The notes beneath the pieces were generated by a model. The model saw nothing but the letters and a program-made list of their open reading frames with translations, did not search any database and was not told where the DNA came from. Of a DNA stretch of 64,000 nt, positions 27,860-39,850 are shown piece after piece (the stretch's first letter is position 1; every line of letters begins with the position of its first letter). This stretch comes from JAEUPI01 sp963814435 (lineage in GTDB: Bacteria > Pseudomonadota > Gammaproteobacteria > Burkholderiales > Burkholderiaceae_C), in NCBI GenBank assembly GCA_963814435.1, contig CAWFCV010000019.1, forward strand, positions 80,585 through 144,584, written 5' to 3'. The position numbers were made by a program, and so were the translations under genes.

Positions 27860-29500
27860 ATGGCAGGACATGGATCGAGGCCGCTGCGCGGTCTGGAAAG
27901 CACGTCGCAGTCGAGTATTCAGACGGCGAAGTTCGGCCGCATGTTTCGCTGGCTCGAGCCCGCCTTCCCCGCCAACGGCCCGGCGGACGAGACGGCCATC
28001 GCGGACTTGATGAAAGACCTGGCCGGTCTGATGGTGACCAGCGAGTTCGCCGACAACATCGAGAAGGACGGCAGCAAGCCCACCTCCACCCCCGACACCC
28101 CGATCACCGAGGCGGAGCCCGCTGACGAAAACCCTAAGATCCCGGCCGGTTACACCTACCTTGGCCAGTTCATCGACCACGACATCACGTTCGACCCGGT
28201 GTCGTCGCTGCAACGGCAGAACGATCCGGATGCGCTCGAGGACTTCCGTACGCCACGACTCGATCTGGACTGCCTGTACGGCCGCGGCCCCGCTGACCAG
28301 CCCTACCTGTACGCCAGGCCCGCGCGCGCCAAGTTCATCCTCGGGGCCAACCGAGGCGTGGCCGGCATGGACCGGCCGGACCTGCATCGCTCGGCCGACG
28401 GCACCGCGCTGATCGGTGACAAGCGCAACGACGAGAACAAGATCGTCGCGCAGATTCAGGCGTTGTTCCTCAAGTTCCACAACAAGGTCCACGATCTGCT
28501 CGCGCCTCGCTTCGGCCCGGGCGAGGCGCAGGCGCAGTTCCTCGAGGCGCAGCGCATCGTGCGCTGGTGCTACCAGTGGATCGTGCTCAACGACTTTCTG
28601 CCCCGGGTGTGCGACAAGCAGATCGTCAAGCAGTTGATGCCGGCACCGGGACACCGCGGTCCGCAGCTGCAGTTCTACGCGCCACACGGCGGCGATTCGT
28701 TCATTCCTGTGGAGTTCTCGGTGGCCGCGTACCGCTTCGGCCATTCGATGGTGCGGCCGAGCTATGCGCTGAACGACGAGGCCCGAAGCACCGCGAAGTT
28801 CAAGCTCGGCAACAAGTCGTTCGACTTCGCGCGGATCCCGATCTTCGTGGCCCAGGCCAGCGCATCGACCGACGCGATGAACGGCTTCGGCGAGTTCGCG
28901 CCGCAACTGCCGCCGAAGTGGGGCATCGACTGGGCATTCTTCTTCGGCAAGCTCGGCACCGCGAAGGCCGGAGCCAGGCAGGTACCGCAGCCGAGCTACC
29001 GCATCGACACGTCACTCGTCGATCCGTTGGGTGACCTGCCGGAGTTCGCCGCGGCGGGTGTGCCCTCACCGTTCGCATCGCTGGCGTTTCGCAATCTGCA
29101 GCGCAGCGTGAGCTTGGGCCTGCCCTCGGGCCAGAACGTGGCGCGCATGATGGGTGTCAAGGCGGTGCTCAGCGACGAGCAGCTCTGGTCGGTGAAGAAC
29201 GAGGAGGAAACCCTGCAACCCTGGCCGGAAGGCAATGTGTTCTTCCAGGCTCATAAGCGCCGGCTCGAGGGCACCGCACCGCTGTGGTTCTACATCCTCA
29301 AGGAGGCCGAGGTCATGCACCACGGCCACCACCTGGGCGAGGTGGGCAGCCGCATCGTGGCCGAGACCTTGATCGGCCTGGCGTGGAACGACCACTACTC
29401 GTATCTGTTCCAGGTGCCGCGCTGGACGCCGGCCGACGAGAAGATCGCCGGGTTGGGCGGGAACCTCGACATGCTGGAGCTGACCCGCTTCGTCGGCTGA
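27860..29500 (+). CDS. Animal-type haem peroxidase family protein
   Basis: A 546-residue protein of the peroxidasin/myeloperoxidase-like superfamily. The distal haem and calcium region is AGYTYLGQFIDHDITFDPVS, whose His in FIDHD is the distal ligand. The catalytic Arg region is LIGDKRNDENKIVAQIQALF with LKFHNKVHDLL. The proximal His is in FSVAAYRFGHSMVRPSYALN. The start is ATG 27860 preceded by AGGAGA. No signal peptide is evident, so a cytoplasmic or unconventional secretion route is possible. Related bacterial enzymes oxidise halides or fatty acids; the role here is unknown. The frame is intact. It converges with the dehydrogenase at 29556. Confidence 0.88.
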   Translation: MAGHGSRPLRGLESTSQSSIQTAKFGRMFRWLEPAFPANGPADETAIADLMKDLAGLMVTSEFADNIEKDGSKPTSTPDTPITEAEPADENPKIPAGYTYLGQFIDHDITFDPVSSLQRQNDPDALEDFRTPRLDLDCLYGRGPADQPYLYARPARAKFILGANRGVAGMDRPDLHRSADGTALIGDKRNDENKIVAQIQALFLKFHNKVHDLLAPRFGPGEAQAQFLEAQRIVRWCYQWIVLNDFLPRVCDKQIVKQLMPAPGHRGPQLQFYAPHGGDSFIPVEFSVAAYRFGHSMVRPSYALNDEARSTAKFKLGNKSFDFARIPIFVAQASASTDAMNGFGEFAPQLPPKWGIDWAFFFGKLGTAKAGARQVPQPSYRIDTSLVDPLGDLPEFAAAGVPSPFASLAFRNLQRSVSLGLPSGQNVARMMGVKAVLSDEQLWSVKNEEETLQPWPEGNVFFQAHKRRLEGTAPLWFYILKEAEVMHHGHHLGEVGSRIVAETLIGLAWNDHYSYLFQVPRWTPADEKIAGLGGNLDMLELTRFVG

Positions 29501-29517
29501 GGCCCGCCGCCGCGCCA

Positions 29518-29541
29518 GCGACGCGCCGACGGACGCGTCGC
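29518..29541. terminator. Candidate bidirectional terminator hairpin
   Basis: GCGACGCG and CGCGTCGC form a perfect 8-bp stem with an 8-base loop between two convergent genes. There is no T-run, so intrinsic termination is uncertain. Confidence 0.4.
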
Positions 29542-29555
29542 CGCGCAGCGTCGAC

Positions 29556-30737
29556 TCACGATCCGAGGCCCAGCTGCCGCGCCGCCAGGTCCTTCATGAT
29601 CTCCTCCGATCCGCCGCCGATCATCATCACCTTGACCTCGCGGTACAGGCGCTCGCTCTTGGTGCCGCGCATGAAGCCCATGCCGCCGAGGATCTGCACC
29701 GCCTGGTCGGCGCAGAACTGCATCGCCTGCGTGGCCAGCACCTTGGCCATGCAGGTGCGCGCCACCAGATCGTCGCGCGAGCCCAGGCCGCTGCTGCAGG
29801 CGAAAGGCGAGGTCGTAGACCAGCGCGCGCGCGGCCTCGATGCGCGCGACCATGTCCACGAGCTTGTGGCGGATCACCTGCCGTTCGGACCAGCGCCGCA
29901 CCGAAGGTCTTGCGCTCGCGCGCCCAGGCCAGCGCCTCATCGGCGCAGGCCTGCGGCGTAGCTGCAGGCCATCGCCGCCATCATCAGCCGCTCGTGGTTG
30001 AAGTTGTGCATGATGGCCTTGAAGCCCTCGCCCTCGGCGCCGACCAGGTTGGCCACCGGCACGCGGCAGTGGTCGAAATGCAGGTGCGCGGTGTCGCTGC
30101 TCCACCAGCCCATCTTCTTCAGCTCGCTGCGCGTCAGCCCCGGCGTGTCGCCGTCGATCACCAGCAGCGACACGCCGCCCGGACCCTTGTTGGCCGGGTC
30201 GGTGCGCACGGCCACGGTGAGGAAGTCGGCGCGCATGCCCGAGGTGATGAAGGTCTTCTCGCCGGTCACGACGTAGTGCTCGCCGTCGCGCACCGCAGTG
30301 GTCTTCAGCGCCGCCACGTCCGAGCCGCCGCCCGGCTCGGTGATGGCGAGCGCGGCGATCTTGTCGCCAGCCAGCACCGGCGGCACGACGCGCCGCTTCA
30401 GCGCGTCGCTGCCGTGCGCGATCACCGGCGGCAATGCGATGCCGTGCGAGCCCAGGCTCGCCTGCACGCCGCCACAGCCGGCGCGGGCGATTTCCTCGGC
30501 GGCAGCGATGCGTCATGAAGATGTCGGCCGGCGTGCCGCCCAGCGCCTCGGGGTAGCCGATGCCGGTCAAGCCCAGCGCCGCGGCCTTGCGGTACAGCTC
30601 GCGCGGAAACGTGCCCGACTTCGTCCCAGGCGTTGACGTGCGGCGCGATCTCGCGCTCGACGAAGGCGCGCACCGTGCGCGCGAAACGCCTCGTGTTCGG
30701 GGCCGAAGTACTCGGGACGGGGCGGCAGGTTGAACAT
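29556..30737 (-). CDS. Acyl-CoA dehydrogenase
   Basis: A flavin-dependent acyl-CoA dehydrogenase of about 393 residues. The start is MFNLPPRPEYFGPEHEAFRA at 30737. Family motifs are ITEPGGGSDVAALKTTAVRD, GEKTFITSGMRADFLTVAVR, FNHERLMMAAMACSYA and the C-terminal VQILGGMGFMRGTKSERLYR with IGGGSEEIMKDLAARQLGLG. Frame changes occur near 30680, 30620, 30515, 29955, 29905 and 29800. Conserved blocks survive on both sides of each, so these read as errors. It is divergent from serC; the 87-bp gap holds a 10-bp perfect inverted repeat. The substrate is unknown; the sequence is of the long- or medium-chain type. Confidence 0.85.
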
Positions 30738-30756
30738 GGGGCAAACGCAGGTTATC

Positions 30757-30809
30757 GAATGTTCGGTATTCTTGCGCCCTTTCGGTCGCCGCGACCGCGC
30801 CGAACATTC
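30757..30809. promoter_or_regulatory. Inverted repeat in the serC/dehydrogenase divergent promoter region
   Basis: GAATGTTCGG (30757-30766) and CCGAACATTC (30800-30809) are perfect 10-base reverse complements 33 bp apart, in the 87-bp region between two divergent starts. This could be an operator pair or an mRNA stem in the serC leader. Confidence 0.4.
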
Positions 30810-30824
30810 CCGGGGGAAATACCG

Positions 30825-31904
30825 ATGACTCGCGTATTCAACTTCAGCGCCGGCCCGGCCGCGCTGCCCGAGCCGGTGCTGCGCCAGGCCGCCGACGAGA
30901 TGCTCGACTGGCACGGCTCGGGCATGTCGGTGATGGAGATGAGCCACCGCGGCAAGGAGTTCATCGCCATCCATGCCGAGGCCGAGACGCTGCTGCGCGA
31001 GCTGCTCGGCATGCCGGCCAACTACAAGGTGCTGTTCATGCAGGGCGGCGCGATCGGCGAGAACGCCATCGTGCCGATGAACATGCTGCGCGGCAAGACC
31101 AAGGCCGACTACATCGACACCGGCGAATGGTCGAAGAAGTCGATCAAGGAGGCGCAGAAGTACTGCGCCGTCAACGTCGCGGCCAGCGCCAAGGACAGCG
31201 GCTACACCCGCATCCCGCCGCGCAACGGCTGGAAGCTCGACCCCGACGCGGCCTACGTGCACATCTGCGCCAACGAGACCATCGGCGGCGTCGAATACCA
31301 CTGGACGCCCGACGTCGGCGACGTGCCGCTGGTGGCCGACATGTCGAGCAACATCCTGTCGCGGCCGATCGACGTGTCGAAGTACGGCCTGATCTACGGC
31401 GGCGCGCAGAAGAACATCGGCCCGGCCGGCCTGACGATCGTGATCGTGCGCGACGACCTGATCGGCCAGGCGCACCCGATCACGCCGTCGGCCTTCGACT
31501 ACAAGCAGCAGGCCGACAACGACTCGATGCTCAACACGCCGCCGACCTACGCGATCTACATCGCCGGGCTGGTGTTCAAGTGGATCAAGGCGCAGGGCGG
31601 CCTGGCCGCGATGGAGGCGCACAACCGCAAGAAGGCGGCGGTGCTGTACGACTACCTGGACCAGTCGAAGTTCTTCAAGAGCCCGGTGGCCCGGGAGGAC
31701 CGCTCGCTGATGAACGTGCCGTTCAAGCTGCGCGACGAGACGCTCGACGAAGCCTTCCTGAAGGGCGCGCAGGCGCGCGGCATGGTGCAGCTGAAGGGCC
31801 ACCGCTCGGTGGGCGGCATGCGCGCGTCGATCTACAACGCGATGCCGATCGACGGCGTGCGCGCGCTGGTGGCCTACATGGAGTTCGAGGCCCAGCATGG
31901 CTAA
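30825..31904 (+). CDS. serC: Phosphoserine aminotransferase
   Basis: A PLP enzyme that makes 3-phosphoserine from 3-phosphohydroxypyruvate, also used in pyridoxal phosphate synthesis. It is 359 residues, start ATG 30825 (MTRVFNFSAGPAALPEPVLR). Motifs are HRGKEFIAIHAEAETLLREL, VLFMQGGAIGENAIVPMNM, SNILSRPIDVSKYGLIYGGA with the PLP lysine in AQKNIGPAGLT, and the C-terminal GHRSVGGMRASIYNAMP. The frame is intact. It overlaps serA by 8 bp, so two consecutive steps of serine synthesis are co-translated. Confidence 0.97.
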   Translation: MTRVFNFSAGPAALPEPVLRQAADEMLDWHGSGMSVMEMSHRGKEFIAIHAEAETLLRELLGMPANYKVLFMQGGAIGENAIVPMNMLRGKTKADYIDTGEWSKKSIKEAQKYCAVNVAASAKDSGYTRIPPRNGWKLDPDAAYVHICANETIGGVEYHWTPDVGDVPLVADMSSNILSRPIDVSKYGLIYGGAQKNIGPAGLTIVIVRDDLIGQAHPITPSAFDYKQQADNDSMLNTPPTYAIYIAGLVFKWIKAQGGLAAMEAHNRKKAAVLYDYLDQSKFFKSPVAREDRSLMNVPFKLRDETLDEAFLKGAQARGMVQLKGHRSVGGMRASIYNAMPIDGVRALVAYMEFEAQHG

Positions 31905-33086
31905 TCCAACGCCGATCCTGGTGCTGAACCAGATCTCGGCCAGCGGCCTGTCGAGGCTGCCGGCCGAGCTCTACCGCGTCGGCAAGGACGTCGCCGAGCC
32001 GGTCGCGGTGCTGGTGCGCTCGGCCGACCTGCACAAGCTGAGCATTCCCGCCAGCGTGCGGGCGATCGCGCGCGCCGGCGCCGGCACCAACAACATCCCG
32101 GTGCCGCTGATGAGCGCGCGCGGCGTGCCGGTGTTCAACGCGCCCGGCGCCAACGCCAACGCGGTGAAGGAGCTGGTGCTCGCCGGCATGCTGATGGCCG
32201 CGCGCAACCTCGCGCCGGCGCTGCGCTTCGTCGACGCGCTCGACCCTTCGGCGGCCGATCTCGAGGCGAAGGTCGAAGACGGCAAGAAGGCCTTCGCCGG
32301 CTACGAGCTCGCGGCGCAGACGCTGGGCATCATCGGCCTGGGCAAGATCGGCTGCCTGGTGGCCGATGCCGCGATCAAGCTCGGCATGCACGTGCTCGGC
32401 TACGACCCCGAGATCACCGTCGATGCCGCCTGGAGCCTGCCGTCGCAGGTGAAGAAGGCCGGCAGCGTGAACGAGGTGCTGCAAGTCGGCCCAGTTCGTG
32501 TCGCTGCACGTGCCGCTGGTGCCGGCCACGCGCCACCTGGTGAACGAGGCCAACATCGGCCTGATGCGTCCGGGCGCCGTGCTGCTGAACTTCTCGCGCG
32601 AAGGCGTGGTCAGCGACGCCGCGGTGGTCGAGGCGCCTGGCCGCCAGGCGGCTGGGCCAGTACGTGTGCGACTTTCCGGCTGCGGCGCTGCACGCGCAGC
32701 CCGGCGTGATCGCGCTGCCGCACCTGGGCGCCAGCACGCGCGAGGCCGAGGAGAACTGCGCCATCATGGTCGTCGACCAGCTGCGCGACTACCTCGAACA
32801 CGGCAACGTGATCAATGCGGTGAACTTCCCCGCGGTGTCGATGCCGCGCGAATCGGCCTACCGCGTGGCGATCGCCAACGCCAACGTGCCCAACATGCTG
32901 GGGCAGATCTCCACCGCGATGGCGCGTGGCGGGCTGAACATCCACAACATGGTGAACAAGTCGCGCGGCGAGATGGCCTACACGCTCGTCGACATCGACA
33001 GCCCGGTCGGCGAGTCGGTGCTGACGAGCTTTCGCGCCATCACCGGCGTGCTGGCGGTGCGCTACCTGCCAGCGCCGAACGCGTGA
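31897..33086 (+). CDS. serA: D-3-phosphoglycerate dehydrogenase with ACT domain
   Basis: This catalyses the first committed step of serine synthesis. The start is MANPTPILVLNQISASGLSR. The NAD-binding site is AAQTLGIIGLGKIGCLVADA, and the active-site region LHVPLVPATRHLVNEANIG with LLNFSREGVV ends in ALPHLGASTREAEENCAIMV. The ACT domain is VPNMLGQISTAMARGGLNIH to the C-terminus. Frame changes lie near 32485 and 32640 and are probably errors. The ACT domain implies feedback by serine, as known for the family. It overlaps serC. The 539-bp region after it has no gene. Confidence 0.95.
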
Positions 33087-33126
33087 TCCCGAGCCCGGCT
33101 CGGCGAACGCCTCCGTGAGCGGCATC

Positions 33127-33152
33127 GCGATCGGCCAATTGCGGCCGATCGC
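33127..33152. repeat. Perfect palindrome after serA
   Basis: GCGATCGGCC, six bases (AATTGC), then GGCCGATCGC: a 10-bp perfect stem starting 41 bp after the serA stop. A second smaller one, CCGAGCCCGGCTCGG, lies nearer the stop. Either may end serCA transcription. The surrounding 33087-33625 region shows no convincing coding frame. Confidence 0.6.
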
Positions 33153-33208
33153 GACCGGCTCCGCCGTTCGGTCTGCGGATTGGGCGCAGACGTTTGACGA
33201 CCGAGCAA

Positions 33209-33283
33209 GCAACGCGGCAGGGCGAGGGCCGGGCTCCTCATGCGTCCCTAAATCGTCGCCCGGCCCTCGCCCTGCCGCGTTGC
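33209..33283. repeat. 26-bp perfect inverted repeat with 23-nt loop
   Basis: The left arm 33209-33234 (starting GCAACGCGGCAGGGCGAGGG) and right arm 33258-33283 are exact reverse complements over 26 bases. The loop contains CTCATGCGTCCCTAAATCG (33237-33255), which recurs in exact reverse complement in the loop of the next hairpin at 33370-33388. It is not a known terminator type and has no T-run. Confidence 0.8.
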
Positions 33284-33344
33284 CAGTGAGGTCACAGCGG
33301 TGCAAAGGTCGCGCGCGCGTGGGCCGCCGCGGTGGTTCGGGCGC

Positions 33345-33413
33345 AGCCGCGGGTGGGCGGCCGACGGGGCGATTTAGGGACGCATGAGCCCCGGCGGTTG
33401 CCCGCCCGCGGCT
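33345..33413. repeat. Second large hairpin with the same loop inverted
   Basis: The outer arms AGCCGCGGGTGGGC (33345-33358) and GCCCGCCCGCGGCT (33400-33413) match at 13 of 14. The inner arms GGGGC (33366-33370) and GCCCC (33388-33392) close a loop whose core CGATTTAGGGACGCATGAG (33370-33388) is the exact reverse complement of the loop core of the hairpin at 33209. The stems differ in sequence while the loop is conserved. Confidence 0.7.
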
Positions 33414-33625
33414 ACGCCCTCGCTCGATCGCCGAATGTGCGGTCTCACGGCAGGCGAACCGCCGGCCAAGCCCAAAAGGGTCCACAAGTCCCGTCAACGC
33501 CCCCGCCTCCAAGACGCGCGAACCCTGGGGGCCGGCGGATGATTGGGATTCACCGCACGCCATCGCGACGGCAGGCGTTTTCGCTGACAGAATGCCCGCT
33601 GACCCTCGCCTCGGAGCCCCGCGCC

Positions 33626-36372
<2,747 letters not shown>

Positions 36373-36376
<4 letters not shown>

Positions 36377-37548
36377 CGCGAGTCGCCATCGTCGGTGGCG
36401 GCGCCGTCGGTTGTGCCTGCGCGATGTTCCTGCGCCGGCTCGACCGCGCGGTCGAGGTCGAGGTGATCGAGCCCGATCCCGCGCTCACCTGGGCGTCGTC
36501 GGCGCGCTCGGCGGCGTCGATCCGGCAGCAGTTTTCCAACGAACTGAACGTGCGCCTGTCGCAGTTCGGCCTGCAGGTGCTGCGCGAGCCCGGGCCGTGG
36601 CTCTCGGTCGGCGGCGAGCCGCCCGACCTGGGCTTCGTCGAATCGGGCTACCTGTTCGTTGCCACCACGGCGGCGGGCGCCGGCGTGCTGCGCGAGAGCC
36701 ATGCGGTGCAACGCGCGGCCGATGCGCCGGTCGTGCTGCTGGGGGCCGAGGCCCTGGCAAGGCGCTTCCCGTGGCTGCGCTGCGACGATGTGGCGCTGGC
36801 CAGCCTGGGTGAACGCGGCGAAGGCTGGTTCGACGGCGAGGCCTTTGCGCGTGCGTTGGCGCGCCAGGCGAGAGCATTGGGCGCGCGCTGGCACACGGCG
36901 CGGGTCACGGGGTTTGAACGCGACGACGCGTCGCTGCGCTCGGCGCGGCTGGCCGACGGCAGCCACGTCGACGCCGACTGCTTCGTGCTGGCCGCCGGCG
37001 CATGGTCGCACGCGGTGGGTGCGCTCGCCGGTGTCGACGTGCCGGTGTTCGGCCGGCGCCGCACGGTGTTCGTGTTCGGCTGCCCCAAGGCGCTGCCGCG
37101 CACGCCACTGGTCGTCGACCCCGCCGGCGTGTGGTTCCGCAGCGAGGGCTCGGGCTTCATCGGCGGCTGGTCGCCCGCCGCGCTCGACGACGACCTTGAC
37201 GACCTGCCGCTCGATCAGCCCGATCTGGCCCAGTTCGAGGATCGCCTGTGGCCAGCGCTCGCGCACCGCGTGCCGGCCTTCGAGGCGCTGCGCCGCCTGC
37301 GCGCCTGGGATGGCTACTACGAGGTGCATCCGCTCGACCACAACGCGCTGGTCGGCCCGCACCCGCACTGCACGAACCTGTTGCTGGCCTGCGGCTTCTC
37401 GGGGCACGGCCTGCAGCACGCCGCCGGCGTGGGCCGTGGCATGGCGGAGTGGATCGTGCACGGGCGGTACACGAGCCTCGACCTGTCGCCACTGTCGGTG
37501 GAGCGCGTGGCCGCCGGGCGCGCGTTCGTCGAACGCGCGATCATCTGA
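36373..37548 (+). CDS. FAD-dependent oxidoreductase (DAO family)
   Basis: A 391-residue D-amino-acid-oxidase-fold flavoprotein. The GTG start at 36373 overlaps the acnA stop and puts the FAD motif VAIVGGGAVGCACAMFLRRL at residue 3. It has SARSAASIRQQFSNELNVRL (FAD-contacting region of the FOXRED1/glycine-oxidase branch), CFVLAAGAWSHAVGALAG and the C-terminal LLLACGFSGHGLQHAAGVGR. The frame is intact. The substrate is likely an amino acid or amine derivative (sarcosine-oxidase-like chemistry) but cannot be told. Translational coupling to acnA is suggested by the overlap. There is a 130-bp gap to the crotonase gene that holds a palindromic repeat. Confidence 0.88.
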
Positions 37549-37600
37549 AGACCGTCCACGGCTGCGGCACACTGCAACGTGTCAGCGGCCAGTCGCCGCC

Positions 37601-37660
37601 GGGCCGCCCCGAGGCGACGATGCCCCCTCGGGGGGCCGGCGCCGCAGGCGCCTTGGGGCC
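37601..37660. repeat. G/C-run palindromic repeat, intergenic
   Basis: GGGCCGCCCCGAGGCGACGA, then TGCCCCCTCGGGGGGCCGGC and the hairpin GGCGCCGCAGGCGCC followed by TTGGGGCC. It lies between the oxidoreductase stop and the crotonase ribosome-binding site and has the same C-run/hairpin/G-run plan as the other copies. Confidence 0.65.
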
Positions 37661-37678
37661 GTAAGAAAGGAGTCCACC

Positions 37679-38461
37679 ATGCCGGCACCACCCGCGGTCA
37701 CGACCCACATCGACGGCCCCGTCGTCACCATCACGTTGTACCGGCCCGAGTGCCGCAACGCCGTCGATGGCCCGACCGCGCTGGCGCTGCGCGAGGCCTT
37801 CGAAGCCTTCGAACGCAACGACGCGCTGGCCGCGGCGGTGCTCACCGGTGGCGGCGGCACTTTCTGCGCCGGCGCAGATCTGGTGGCGCTGGGCGACCCG
37901 GCGCGGCGCAACGCCATCGAGTCGACCGGCGCGGCGCCCGGGCCGATGGGGCCGACCCGTTCGGCGTTCGGCAAGCCGGTGATCGCCGCCGTCGAGGGCT
38001 ACGCCGTGGCGGGTGGGCTCGAACTGGCGCTGATGTGCGACCTGAGGGTTGCCGCGCGATCGGCGATCTTCGGCGTCTTCTGCCGGCGCTGGGGCGTGCC
38101 GTTGATCGACGGCGGCACGGTGCGCCTGCCCCGCGTGGTGGGCATGGGCCGCGCGCTCGACCTGATTCTCACCGGCCGCGCGGTTGCGGCCGACGAGGCG
38201 CTGGCGATGGGCCTGGCCAACCGGGTGGTCGACGACGGACAGGCCTTGAGCACCGCCCAGGCGCTCGCCGGCCAGATCGCCGCGTTTCCGCAGGCGTGCC
38301 TGCGGGCCGACCGCACCAGCGCGTTCGCGCAATGGAACCTGCCGCTGGCGCAGGCGCTGCAGCAGGAAGGCGCGGGCGGCTATCCGGTGGTCGAAGCCGA
38401 AAGCATTGCCGGCGCAGCACGCTTTGCCAGTGGTGCCGGGCGACACGGGCGTTTCGATTGA
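37679..38461 (+). CDS. Crotonase/enoyl-CoA hydratase family protein
   Basis: A 260-residue crotonase-fold enzyme, start ATG 37679 preceded by AAAGGAG. The first oxyanion-hole element is LTGGGGTFCAGADLVALGDP. The second is AAVEGYAVAGGLELALMCDL, followed by FGVFCRRWGVPLIDGGTVRL. The catalytic acid position reads GVPLIDGGT; Asp is in place of the glutamate typical of hydratases, so isomerase or another crotonase chemistry is possible. The frame is intact. It precedes a P450 gene 38 bp downstream on the same strand, perhaps one unit for a CoA-linked catabolic route. Confidence 0.9.
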   Translation: MPAPPAVTTHIDGPVVTITLYRPECRNAVDGPTALALREAFEAFERNDALAAAVLTGGGGTFCAGADLVALGDPARRNAIESTGAAPGPMGPTRSAFGKPVIAAVEGYAVAGGLELALMCDLRVAARSAIFGVFCRRWGVPLIDGGTVRLPRVVGMGRALDLILTGRAVAADEALAMGLANRVVDDGQALSTAQALAGQIAAFPQACLRADRTSAFAQWNLPLAQALQQEGAGGYPVVEAESIAGAARFASGAGRHGRFD

Positions 38462-38499
38462 CGCACTGCGCGCCCGGCGCGGGCGTTTAGCATCGACGC

Positions 38500-39737
38500 A
38501 TGACGACGCCCTTCACCGACGCCGAGGCCCGGCGCATCGCCGCCAGCTTCACGCTGGCCGACGCACCCGACGACTTCATCGACGACCCCTACCGCTACTA
38601 CGCCGCGCTGCGCCGCCACGCGCCGGTGCACGCCATCGGCGCCGGGCAATGGCTGCTCACCCGCTACGACGACGTGTCGCAGCTCTACCGCGAGCCCAGC
38701 GCCAGCTCGGACAAGCAACGCGAGTTCGCCCCAAGCTCGGCGCCGGCACGCCGATCTTCGAGCACCACACGCACAGCCTCGTCTTCAACGACCCGCCGCT
38801 GCACACGCGCGTGCGCCGGTTGATCCTCGGCGCGGTGAACCAGCGGGCGATCGCGCGCATGGAGCCGGGCCTCGTGGCTCTGGTCGACGAGCTGCTCGAC
38901 CGGCTGGCCGATCGCGCCGCACCCGACCTGATCGAGGACTTCGCCGCGCAGATCCCGCTCGAGGTGATCGGCAACCTGCTCGACGTGCCGCACGACGAGC
39001 GCGGCCCGCTGCGCGAATGGTCGCTGGCCATCCTGTCGGCGCTGGAGCCGGTGCCTGGTGCGGCCCGACTGGTGCGCGCCAACGCAGCGGTCAGCGAATT
39101 CATCGCTTACCTGCGCACGCTGATCGCGCGCCGGCGCCAGCACCCGGGCGACCCCAGCGCCGACGTGTTGACGCGGCTGATCCAGGGCGAGCCCAGCGGC
39201 GAGAAGCTCAGCGAGACCGAGCTGCTGCACAACTGCATCTTCCTGCTCAACGCCGGCCACGAAACCACCAGCAATCTCATCGGCAACGGCCTGCACGCGT
39301 TGCTGACGCACCGCGACCAGTTCGAGCGCCTGGTGCGCGAGCCGCCGCTGATCGGCACAGCCGTCGAGGAGCTGCTTCGCTTCGAGAGCCCGCTGCAGCT
39401 GAACAACCGCCTGCTCACTGCTCCGGTGAACCTGCGCGGCACCGTGCTGCCGGTCGGCAGCTTCGTCACGCTCGGCATCGGCGCGGCCAATCGCGACCCC
39501 GAGGCGTTCCGCGACCCCGACCGCCTGGACATCGCGCGCAAGCCTAACCTTCATGCCGCCTTCGGCCACGGCGCGCATGCCTGCGCCGGCATGAACGTCG
39601 CACGGCTCGAAGGCCGCATCGCGATCGGCGCGATGGCGGCTCGGTATCCGAAGCTCGACCTCGCCGGCGCACCGGTGCGCGACCGGCGCATCCGGTTTCG
39701 CGGCTTGCAGCATCTGCCGGTGCGACTCGCAGCCTGA
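38500..39737 (+). CDS. Cytochrome P450
   Basis: A soluble bacterial P450 of about 413 residues. The start is MTTPFTDAEARRIAASFTLA. Hallmarks are the I-helix CIFLLNAGHETTSNLIGNGL, the K-helix ExxR in AVEELLRFESPLQLNNR, and the haem-binding loop AAFGHGAHACAGMNVARLEG with the cysteine ligand. One frame change lies near 38730 (between DKQREFAP and KLGAGTPIFEHH). No ferredoxin or reductase gene is adjacent; the adrenodoxin-type ferredoxin at 1265 is the only candidate partner in the window. The substrate is unknown. A palindromic repeat follows the stop. Confidence 0.93.
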
Positions 39738-39740
39738 ATT

Positions 39741-39821
39741 GAATCCCCCTTGAGCGCCTTCGGCGCCTCCCCCTGAGGGGCGACGCCAGTGGCCCGGCGA
39801 AGCCGGTTCCACGGCGTCCGC
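39741..39821. repeat. G/C-run palindromic repeat, longest copy
   Basis: GAATCCCCCTTGAGCGCCTT, hairpin GAGCGCCTTCGGCGCCTC, CCCCTGAGGGGCGACGCC, then a second imperfect inverted part TGGCCCGGCGAAGCCGGTTC and ACGGCGTCC, which pairs with GGCGACGCC. It starts 3 bp after the P450 stop and ends near the convergent gene at 39851, so a bidirectional terminator role is possible. Confidence 0.7.
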
Positions 39822-39850
39822 TCGGCGGTCTCGGGAATTCGTGCGTCGAG

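Noticed and set aside
33209..33413. CRISPR-like or integron attC array
   Set aside because: There are only two hairpins with unrelated stems in opposite orientation, no regular spacers and no cas or integron integrase genes.
33087..33625. Short open frames in the gap between serA and acnA
   Set aside because: Their translations are low-complexity and overlap strong palindromes. The region is better explained as structured non-coding sequence.
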